From assembly GCA_028691095.1 (NCBI GenBank), contig JAQUZZ010000131.1, positions 1-5,208 of the forward strand: a DNA stretch of 5,208 nt. Direction: 5' to 3'. Under the pieces are notes generated by a model. That model was not told the DNA's origin. It saw only the letters and a program-made list of their open reading frames with translations, and searched no databases. Position 1 is the stretch's first letter; every line of letters begins with the position of its first letter. The stretch is from Alistipes sp. Its GTDB lineage: Bacteria; Bacteroidota; Bacteroidia; Bacteroidales; Rikenellaceae. Below, one piece after another: positions 1-5,208 of this stretch. The translations under genes and the position numbers were made by a program.

Positions 1-1937
1 GGATCGAAGGCCCGATTCTCCGAGCCAACCTCTATGCGGGAGAGGTTTTCGACGCCACAAAACAGATCCCCCAATGGGCTGACGCCCACACCGACGCCTC
101 CAGCTGGAAGCACGCACAGGTTGCCCAAGGCATTATCCCGCAGGAGTTGCGACCTCAACTGATCGAGCCGATCCGAATGCAACAGGAGATCGCCCCCGTA
201 TCCCTCTGGAAAGACTCGGCCGGAAACTGGATCTATGACTTTGGGGTCAACGTGGCAGCCATTCCGTGTCTCACGGTCGAACAACCCTCCGGCACACGCA
301 TCAAAATGCGGATGGGCGAGAACCTCAATCCCAATCGAACCATCGACTTCAGCACCACAGGCCCCGGAGCAACCGGTGTGATCCAAACCGACGAGTACAT
401 CTGTGCCGGAACGGGACGCGAGAGCTGGACGCCACGCTTCACCTATCACGGTTTCCGCTACTTGGAACTCTCGGGAGCCGCCACCGAACCGCAACTCTCC
501 TGGCTCAAAGCCATCACCGTCTACACCGACGTTCAACCCCGTGGCTCCTTTGAGTGCGCCAATCCGCAGATCAATCGACTCCACGAGATGGCCGTGCGCA
601 CCATGCTGAGCAACATCCACGGACTCCCCACCGACTGCCCCCACCGCGAACGATGCGGATGGTTGGGAGATGCCCATGCCGTTGCGCCGTTTGAGAACTG
701 CAACTTCAACATGGAGAATTTCTGGCTCAAATACTTAGAGGATATTCACTCCTCCTCTTCGGTCTTCTTGGAAAATACACTCCATCAGAAGTTGTATAAC
801 AGTGAGTTCTACTTTGCCGACAAACAACCGGGCATTCCCTTTATGATCTCCCCGGGACGTCGCCTCTGCGGGGTCGCCTCTCCCGACTGGGGTACGGCGG
901 TCGTCCAACTCCCTTGGTATGTCTATCTCTATTACGGTTCGACGGAGGCGTTGGAACGCTACTACCCCGAGATGAAACAGTGGGTCGACCACATCGAAGC
1001 GCTGACCGAAAATCACATCGTGCCTTACGGTCTGGGCGACTGGTGTCCGCCGGATGGCAACGCAGCGATCGACTGTCCGATTCCCCTCAGCTCCTCGTTG
1101 TTCCACTATCTGGATGCCTCGTTGCTCTCCCAATCGGCTAAGGCACTGGGCAAGACCGAGGATGCAAACCACTATGCCGTGCTGGCCGAGCAGATCGGCC
1201 ACGCCATCTGCAAGAAATTCTACGATCCGCAGAAAAAGAGTTTCGGCAGCCAGACAGCCAATGCCATGGCACTAAGTTTCGGGGTCGTACCCGCGGGTGA
1301 TGAGGAGGCCGTCTCCGCAGCGATTGTGGAGAATATGGCGCTCTATCACGACTTCATCCACACCGGCATCTTCGGTTTAGGGCATATCGGACAAGCCCTC
1401 TCCCGCTACGGTCACGCTGCTGAGGCATGGCGTGTCTTCACCAAAACCGGAGAACACAGCTTTGCATGGATGTGGGAGAATCCCATTTCAGAGGCCACTA
1501 CCCTGTGGGAGACGCTCCCCGTCAGCAACTCCAGTGCCGCCGTAGGACTCAAGGCCTCGTTGAACCATCCGATGGAAGCCGTCTTCGACACGTGGTTCTA
1601 CGAAGATATTCTGGGTATTCGCCCCGACGCCTCAGCCCCCGGCTTCAAGGTGGTTCGGCTGGATCCGACCCTTACTGCATCGCTGTCCTGGGCGAAAGGG
1701 AGCATCGAGACGCCCTACGGCAAAGTCTCCAGCAGTTGGAAGCAAACCGACGGTCGCCTGGAATGGGAGATTCAGATCCCCGCCAACGCCTCGGGTCTCG
1801 TGGCTCTGCCCGTCGGGAAGGCCATCACCATCGACGGAGCCGCATGGGACGAAGGACTCTTCCCGGTTGTCCTGCAACGTCCCGATGCCAACCTTTGCCG
1901 CTTCCCCTCGGGAGACTATGTGATTACGGCTCAGTAA
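1..1937 (+). CDS. Alpha-L-rhamnosidase, family GH78, 5'-truncated by the window edge
   Basis: Predicted to hydrolyse terminal alpha-L-rhamnose from plant or microbial glycans by an inverting mechanism. The frame is open from base 3 to the TAA at 1935-1937 (644 codons); the TTG at 147 is only an internal codon, because residues before it (GPILRANLYAGE..DA..SSW) are the usual end of the N-terminal rhamnosidase domain. Visible domains, numbering from base 3: end of the N domain (1-60), beta-sandwich with IYDFGVN near 77 and FTYHGFRYLE, (alpha/alpha)6 barrel about 180-545, and C-terminal beta-sandwich about 545-644. The barrel carries DCPHRERCGWLGD with D211, E216 and D223, the spacing of the D567/E572/D579 set described for Bacillus RhaB; E216 is the likely general acid and E503 in TTLWE the likely base (by homology). 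Family members are usually 700-1100 aa, so an N-terminal part and any signal peptide are missing. It ends just before a strong terminator. Confidence 0.93.
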   Translation, partial: IEGPILRANLYAGEVFDATKQIPQWADAHTDASSWKHAQVAQGIIPQELRPQLIEPIRMQQEIAPVSLWKDSAGNWIYDFGVNVAAIPCLTVEQPSGTRIKMRMGENLNPNRTIDFSTTGPGATGVIQTDEYICAGTGRESWTPRFTYHGFRYLELSGAATEPQLSWLKAITVYTDVQPRGSFECANPQINRLHEMAVRTMLSNIHGLPTDCPHRERCGWLGDAHAVAPFENCNFNMENFWLKYLEDIHSSSSVFLENTLHQKLYNSEFYFADKQPGIPFMISPGRRLCGVASPDWGTAVVQLPWYVYLYYGSTEALERYYPEMKQWVDHIEALTENHIVPYGLGDWCPPDGNAAIDCPIPLSSSLFHYLDASLLSQSAKALGKTEDANHYAVLAEQIGHAICKKFYDPQKKSFGSQTANAMALSFGVVPAGDEEAVSAAIVENMALYHDFIHTGIFGLGHIGQALSRYGHAAEAWRVFTKTGEHSFAWMWENPISEATTLWETLPVSNSSAAVGLKASLNHPMEAVFDTWFYEDILGIRPDASAPGFKVVRLDPTLTASLSWAKGSIETPYGKVSSSWKQTDGRLEWEIQIPANASGLVALPVGKAITIDGAAWDEGLFPVVLQRPDANLCRFPSGDYVITAQ

Positions 1938-1995
1938 GCCCTCGCGATCCTCTCCCCCAAGAACGAGAGAGAGTGATCCACAAGCCCCAATTTTA

Positions 1996-2039
1996 ACAAA
2001 ACACCCCCGTCAGATAGAATGCTGACGGGGGTGTTTTGT
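1996..2039. terminator. Bidirectional rho-independent terminator between convergent genes
   Basis: A perfect 18-bp inverted repeat pairs 1996-2013 with 2022-2039 around an 8-base loop (2014-2021). The stem core is CACCCCCGTCAG with an A-rich left flank and a T-rich right flank, so the hairpin is followed by a U-rich stretch when read on either strand. It lies 58 bases after the rhamnosidase stop and about 45 bases beyond the stop of the convergent minus-strand FMN enzyme, so it probably ends both transcripts. The rest of the 1938-2084 gap shows nothing else. Confidence 0.92.
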
Positions 2040-2084
2040 ATTTTGAGCGACTTGTGAGTCACCCTTTTTTTATATCGCGAAATG

Positions 2085-3200
2085 CTACTCCTTCGCCGGC
2101 TCGTGCTCCACGGTCTCCACGGTGCGTTGTTCGGCTTGGGTAAACTCGTTTTTCAAGGTTGCCATGGTCTCTTTGACACTCGTAATCTTTTTGGCCAAGA
2201 AAGCATTGGCTCCCGCAAAGGCATACCCTTTGGAGAAGTTTCCTTTGGCTGCATTGTAGAGTGCCATAATGATGCAATAGGGGCTCTTCTGATAATCGCA
2301 GGTCTTGATGCAATGGAAGGCACAACGTTTGGGACGAGTCAGTCCGGCACGCACCTTCCGCAGGAAGTCGCCCACGATCGCCCGCCCGGGCAATCCCACA
2401 GGGCTGGCAATGATCTCAATATCGGTCTTCGAGGAGGAGAGGTAGGTCTGCTTGAAGGCCAAGGAGGCATCGCACTCGTCGGTCGTCACAAATTTACTTC
2501 CCAGTTGCACACCCGAAGCCCCCAACTGCATGATGCGATAGATATCCTCTCCGGTGGTCAAACCTCCGGCCGCAATCACAGGAATTGCCTTCTGATAGCG
2601 TGTTTCATAGGTCTGAACCTCCGTAATCACCTCCGGCAAAATGTGCTCCAAGGAGAAACGTGCATCGTCGATCTGATTGTTTTTATATCCCAGATGGCCT
2701 CCGGCTTTCGGCCCCTCAACGACAATCGCATCGGGCAGATAGTCGTAGTTGGTCTTCCATTTCTCGCAGAGAATATGGGCAGCGCGCGCAGAGGAGACGA
2801 TCGGAACCAACTTGGTCTTGCTGCCTTTCTGCAAATAGGAGGGCAGATCCAAGGGCAATCCTGCACCGGCGAAGATAATATCTACCTTCTCGGCAATCGC
2901 CGTGTGAATCATGTCGGAGAAGTTGCTCAATGCCACCATGACGTTCACGCCAATGACGCCGCGTGTTTTGGCACGTGCTTTACGAATCTCCTCTTTGAGA
3001 CCCAAGATACAATTTGTTAGGTAATCCTTGGAGAGTTTCGGATACAACAACCCCAATCCCGCACAAGAGATGACTCCTACGCCTCCCTCATTGGCAACCG
3101 CCGAGGCGAGACCCGAGAGCGAAATTCCAACCCCCATCCCGCCCTGAATAATCGGGGTGCGAATCAAAAGATCGCCAATCTTTAATGTTTTCATGTCCAT
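2085..3200 (-). CDS. NAD(P)H-dependent flavin oxidoreductase, nitronate monooxygenase / FabK-like family
   Basis: A complete 371-aa TIM-barrel FMN enzyme, probably cytoplasmic since no signal peptide is seen. Family signatures in order: PIIQGGMGVGISLSG (16-30) at the first strand, GVNVMVAL (84-91), IIFAGAGLP (108-116), VEGPKAGGHLG (161-171) with H169 at the usual catalytic-histidine position, and the FMN-phosphate segments AAGGLTTGEDI (210-220) and GASGVQLGSKF (227-237). Known relatives oxidise propionate 3-nitronate or, as FabK, reduce enoyl-ACP; sequence alone does not choose between these or another substrate. The C-terminal part has four cysteines, C293, C297, C301 and C309 (Cx3Cx3Cx7C), which classical members lack as far as I recall. 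The ATG at 3200 is preceded directly by an in-frame TGA, so translation cannot begin further upstream; M3 is an alternative. Genes on both sides are carbohydrate enzymes with no evident link. No promoter of the Bacteroidetes type was found just upstream. Confidence 0.9.
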   Translation of the reverse strand: MDMKTLKIGDLLIRTPIIQGGMGVGISLSGLASAVANEGGVGVISCAGLGLLYPKLSKDYLTNCILGLKEEIRKARAKTRGVIGVNVMVALSNFSDMIHTAIAEKVDIIFAGAGLPLDLPSYLQKGSKTKLVPIVSSARAAHILCEKWKTNYDYLPDAIVVEGPKAGGHLGYKNNQIDDARFSLEHILPEVITEVQTYETRYQKAIPVIAAGGLTTGEDIYRIMQLGASGVQLGSKFVTTDECDASLAFKQTYLSSSKTDIEIIASPVGLPGRAIVGDFLRKVRAGLTRPKRCAFHCIKTCDYQKSPYCIIMALYNAAKGNFSKGYAFAGANAFLAKKITSVKETMATLKNEFTQAEQRTVETVEHEPAKE

Positions 3201-3735
3201 TCATTTTAAGTTGAAAGGTTCCAAGGAGTGTGAACCCATACCCATCGTGGTTCGTTCTCCTCGTTTTACCCCTCTTTTCGCCCCTACGCAAGAGTCGAAA
3301 CTAACTTTCCCAAACTTCAGAAGTGCCGCGGGGCGGCTAAATTTCGTTTCGGGATCTATTTCTTCTTCTCCACACATTGAGGGCTTCCAAAAAGTCTTCG
3401 TAGATCACTACTTTTTCTTTTCAAGGGATAAAGGTAATGCAAAAAAGAACCATCTCTCACATAGATCTTAAAAAAATACGATTCCCAACCGACGAATTGT
3501 AACCCACACGCCTCACTGATCGACAAAAAGGCAACACGTTTGTGCCATTGCACCGCACGTGCTTCCTCCTCCTCGGGCAATCACCCATGCCACGAGAGTG
3601 TCGACTTCAACGAGACCCAAGCGCAAAACGATCACAAGAAAGATTTTGAATATGCCTTTCCACGCTATCTCATAGGGGAATCGCGCAAGAATCGATCGGA
3701 AAAATTAGAGAGGAGGGGAACCGTTCAAACACCGG
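3201..3735. other. 535-base intergenic region, no convincing gene
   Basis: This gap separates two minus-strand genes. Short open frames exist on both strands, but none has a good start, a recognisable domain or a coding-like composition; the longest minus-strand one (3356-3580) begins at TTG and contains no internal methionine. Small inverted repeats are present: a 5-bp GC hairpin GCCGC/GCGGC at 3325-3337, an AT-rich 7-bp pair at 3389-3416, and GAACC/GGTTC at 3232-3253 just before the FMN-enzyme start. None has the form of a strong terminator. Two short blocks, near 3541 and 3655, resemble sequence upstream of the next gene (see findings). The gap may hold a promoter, a long leader or a small RNA, but nothing specific can be supported. 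Confidence 0.6.
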
Positions 3736-4851
3736 TTAAGGCAGGGCGTCGAAGTGCAATGCGCTCGCCCCAAGATCCCGAGAAGTAGCCACGGCAATAC
3801 CCCGTTGATTCTGCTCGTTGACCGCACAATAAAAATGATAGACCACACCCTTGTATTTCAAGACAAAGGATTTATGAGCAAACTGCTGGTCGTAGGAGCA
3901 GGAGGGGTAGATCAGCTCTTCGCCCTGCCAATCGGTCCAATGCACCAAGTCATAAGAGCACGCAAAACGATTGAACGCCCGATAGGGTTTCTGATCCCAG
4001 AACGCCCCAAAGTAGAACATCACATAGAGTCTCCCCATGCGTTGAATTTGCGCATCCCCCGTAATGCCCTTCGGGTGCTCCAGCACAGGTTGAGTGGCAT
4101 AACGCCGCCAATGCTTCAGATCCTCAGAGGTGGCAATGCCGATGCACTCTCGCCACACCCCGTCTCCTTTGGCGTTGTAGAACATCACAAAGGGAGCGCC
4201 TAACTTTCGTCGCGGAGCCTTGAAGACGGAACTTTTGTAGAGCGTATAGTTCTCCCACTCCCCGACCCCACTATCTTTGGGCGTCATCACCGGAGTCTCC
4301 CAACTCTGCCACTCGTGGACTTCAGCGGGGGAGCGATCGGTGTAAGCCATTCCGATATTGAGTTGACCCGCTTCATAGCCCTGCGAAGCCCCTCCGATGT
4401 AGGAGAGCCAATAGTTTCCCTGAAACTTCTGCGGTCGGGGTGCCTCACCCCAACGATAGCTACACAACGAGAGGTATCCCCCGCGCTGTGCCGCATCCCA
4501 TGCCCCCTCGTGGAACGACAAGATGCGACCCAGCGTCTTCCACTCCAGAAGGTTGTCACTCTCCGCCAGCCAAGTCTCATAACCGGTTCCCTCCGACGAG
4601 GTCGACTCCCCGTCGTAACGCACATAGGTCATATACCATCGCTTCCCGACCCGAAAAACCGTAGGCGAATCCACCAAGCCACCCTGTTCGGAGGCGGTAA
4701 TCACCAAGCCATATTTGTACGGGGTGCGCACCTCTTGATAGACCCTCTCCATGACCTCGGTCGGGACCTCGTTCTGTCCGTAGCCCACCCCCACCGAAAA
4801 CATCATTCCAAGCCAGAGGCCAACGCCTCTAAAAAGTGTAATTTGTTTCAT
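3736..4851 (-). CDS. Exported five-bladed beta-propeller glycoside hydrolase, GH43/GH117-like, family unresolved
   Basis: A complete 371-aa protein starting at the ATG at 4851. It begins with a typical signal peptide (MKQITLFR, then a hydrophobic stretch to about residue 24, likely cut near GYG/QN) with no lipobox cysteine, so it is probably periplasmic or secreted. The mature part shows recurring blade motifs: VDSPTVFRVGKRWYMTYVRYD (60-80), NYWLSYIGG (146-154), YKSSVFK..FVMFYNAKGDG (205-231), GDAQIQRMGRLYVMFYFGAFW (265-285) and AHKSFVLKYKGVVYHFYCAV (325-344), plus the TSEDLKHW and SYDLVHW turns common in this fold. D61 in the first blade is the best candidate catalytic carboxylate; D266 is another conserved-looking acid. 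Substrate cannot be read from the sequence; related folds cleave arabinosides, xylosides, galactosides or anhydrogalactosides. An upstream in-frame start at 4941 would put non-signal sequence before the signal peptide and lies upstream of the promoter, so it was rejected. No good terminator follows the stop. Confidence 0.82.
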   Translation of the reverse strand: MKQITLFRGVGLWLGMMFSVGVGYGQNEVPTEVMERVYQEVRTPYKYGLVITASEQGGLVDSPTVFRVGKRWYMTYVRYDGESTSSEGTGYETWLAESDNLLEWKTLGRILSFHEGAWDAAQRGGYLSLCSYRWGEAPRPQKFQGNYWLSYIGGASQGYEAGQLNIGMAYTDRSPAEVHEWQSWETPVMTPKDSGVGEWENYTLYKSSVFKAPRRKLGAPFVMFYNAKGDGVWRECIGIATSEDLKHWRRYATQPVLEHPKGITGDAQIQRMGRLYVMFYFGAFWDQKPYRAFNRFACSYDLVHWTDWQGEELIYPSCSYDQQFAHKSFVLKYKGVVYHFYCAVNEQNQRGIAVATSRDLGASALHFDALP

Positions 4852-4868
4852 GATCTCTACATTTTCCA

Positions 4869-4899
4869 CAAAGATAGCAAACGGGTTACATCCCCCAAA
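4869..4899 (-). promoter_or_regulatory. Bacteroidetes-type sigma-ABfr promoter of the beta-propeller hydrolase gene
   Basis: Read on the minus strand, TTTG (4899-4896), a 19-base spacer and TATCTTTG (4876-4869) match the known Bacteroidetes consensus TTTG-N19-21-TAnnTTTG at every fixed base. Transcription would begin roughly at 4860-4865, giving a leader of about 10-14 bases before the ATG at 4851. The leader contains only a weak AGAG purine stretch as ribosome-binding site, normal for this phylum. The position supports the 4851 start and excludes the upstream one at 4941. Confidence 0.82.
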
Positions 4900-5087
4900 G
4901 ACCCAACCTCCGTACTCTTCGTAAAAAACCTCTCTATCCACGGAACGTCACGTGTGACATTGCACGCCCCCCCTTCCCCGCTATCTCGTCGAGCCGCCTT
5001 TTTAACCCCTACTTCATCAAAATTACCTCTCGCACCACGGAGAAGTAAGGAAAATCCAAAAAAAAGCTGTACCTTGTTTCCGATTTA
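4900..5087. other. Upstream region between hydrolase promoter and insertion sequence
   Basis: No gene is supported here. It holds the palindrome at 4945-4960, a C-rich run at 4966-4979, and AT-rich sequence from about 5041 onward, including an A8 run near 5059-5066. The composition changes from the GC-rich local average to AT-rich toward the insertion sequence. Confidence 0.55.
4945..4960. promoter_or_regulatory. Possible palindromic operator upstream of the hydrolase promoter
   Basis: The sequence ACGTCACGTGTGACAT has a 5-bp inverted repeat, GTCAC and GTGAC, around a 2-base centre, with one further outer A/T pair after a mismatch. Its centre is about 55 bases upstream of the promoter's -33 box, a place where an activator could bind. 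It is short and could be chance; no regulator gene is in the window to pair with it. Confidence 0.3.
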
Positions 5088-5106
5088 GAGTCTGTTTAAA
5101 AATATC
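5088..5106. repeat. Probable terminal inverted repeat of the insertion sequence
   Basis: The sequence GAGTCTGTTTAAAAATATC begins immediately after a possible TTA target site and lies between the transposase stop and the unique flank. Its partner at the far end of the element cannot be seen, so the repeat's inner limit is a guess. Confidence 0.55.
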
Positions 5107-5108
5107 AT

Positions 5109-5208
5109 TTATAACCATTTTAGCATCAGTGAAATAAAAGCCAAGTATATCATATTTTCCGAACACACCACCTTTCGTTCATAATCCTTTGCTAATCTTC
5201 GGAAGTCA
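5109..5208 (-). CDS. DDE transposase (IS5 family), C-terminal fragment at the window edge
   Basis: Reading the minus strand from 5207, 32 codons run in frame to a TAA at 5111-5109. The peptide contains FRRLAKDYERK, followed by SENMIYLAFI and a terminal LMLKWL. The RRLAKDYE stretch followed by a hydrophobic helix is the characteristic C-terminus of IS5-family (DDE_Tnp_1 type) transposases, downstream of the last catalytic glutamate. The enzyme cuts and joins the element's ends during transposition. The gene continues upstream beyond the window, so whether it is intact and active cannot be judged. Its codons are AT-rich compared with the other genes. It is transcribed in the same direction as the hydrolase gene, so transcription running out of the element could reach that gene. 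Confidence 0.8.
   Translation of the reverse strand, partial: DFRRLAKDYERKVVCSENMIYLAFISLMLKWL

Larger units (their letters stand above)
5088..5208 (-). mobile_element. End of an IS5-type insertion sequence, continuing past the window
   Basis: The outer end is placed at GAGTCTGTTTAAA (5088-5100), a terminal-repeat sequence of the kind seen at ends of IS5-family elements, followed inward by the stop of a transposase only 8 bases beyond this motif. The bases just outside are TTA (5085-5087), suitable as a TA or TTA target duplication, which IS5 subgroups such as IS427 or IS1031 make. The segment is clearly more AT-rich than the neighbouring genes, fitting acquired DNA. The other end and the second copy of the target site are outside the window, so the boundary is inferred from one side. 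Confidence 0.75.

Noticed and set aside
2082..3020. 312-codon plus-strand open frame opposite the FMN enzyme
   Set aside because: It is a shadow of the minus-strand gene, which has unmistakable family motifs; the plus-strand product has low-complexity, non-domain composition.
3325..3337. GC hairpin GCCGC-GGG-GCGGC
   Set aside because: The stem is only 5 bp; it lacks a U-run on the minus strand and no plus-strand gene precedes it, so it is not a credible terminator.
3389..3416. AAAAAGT/ACTTTTT inverted repeat
   Set aside because: It is a 7-bp AT-rich pair with a 14-base loop, too weak for a terminator.
3157..3471. 104-codon plus-strand open frame
   Set aside because: It overlaps the start of the FMN-enzyme gene on the opposite strand and has no family resemblance.
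3356..3580. 74-codon minus-strand open frame with an E-rich start
   Set aside because: It starts at TTG, has no internal methionine or recognisable domain, no good ribosome-binding site, and looks like chance in the gap.
3700..3729. Weak promoter-like pair on the minus strand (TTTG, 18 bases, TAATTTTT)
   Set aside because: The -7 box has one mismatch and the spacer is shorter than usual; the AT-rich match may be chance, and it would give a leader of almost 500 bases.
3719..3737. AACCG/CGGTT repeat at the stop codon of the hydrolase gene
   Set aside because: A 5-bp stem overlapping the stop codon without a following U-run is not a supported terminator.
4852..4941. 30-codon N-terminal extension of the hydrolase from an ATG at 4941
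   Set aside because: It would place non-signal sequence before a clear signal peptide and begins upstream of a perfect promoter.

Overview
The window looks like Bacteroidota chromosomal DNA, most likely a gut or other polysaccharide-degrading member of the Bacteroidales. The evidence is a promoter that fits the Bacteroidetes consensus exactly (TTTG, 19 bases, TATCTTTG), weak Shine-Dalgarno signals, and two carbohydrate-active enzymes. By eye the genes are fairly GC-rich for this phylum, which fits something like an Alistipes or a relative better than a low-GC Bacteroides. The genus is inference.

Layout: (1) 1-1937, plus strand, the 3' part (644 codons) of a family GH78 alpha-L-rhamnosidase whose 5' end lies outside the window. 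(2) 1938-2084, a convergent gap holding a perfect 18-bp bidirectional terminator hairpin. (3) 2085-3200, minus strand, a complete 371-aa FMN-dependent enzyme of the nitronate monooxygenase/FabK-like family with a conserved-looking C-terminal four-cysteine cluster. (4) 3201-3735, a 535-base gap with no convincing gene. (5) 3736-4851, minus strand, a complete 371-aa exported five-bladed beta-propeller glycoside hydrolase, GH43/GH117-like, exact family unresolved. (6) 4852-5087, its upstream region with a strong promoter and a possible palindromic operator. (7) 5088-5208, the end of an AT-rich insertion sequence of the IS5 type: terminal repeat plus the last 32 codons of a DDE transposase, cut by the window edge.

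The rhamnosidase and the beta-propeller hydrolase would both fit degradation of rhamnose-containing plant or host glycans (inference). No SusC/SusD pair, regulator or sugar-catabolism gene is visible, and the FMN enzyme between them has no obvious link to glycan use, so this is not demonstrably one operon or a complete polysaccharide utilisation locus. I see no clear novel system. The points most worth checking are the unresolved hydrolase family, short sequence blocks shared by the two minus-strand upstream regions, the cysteine cluster and the insertion sequence edge.
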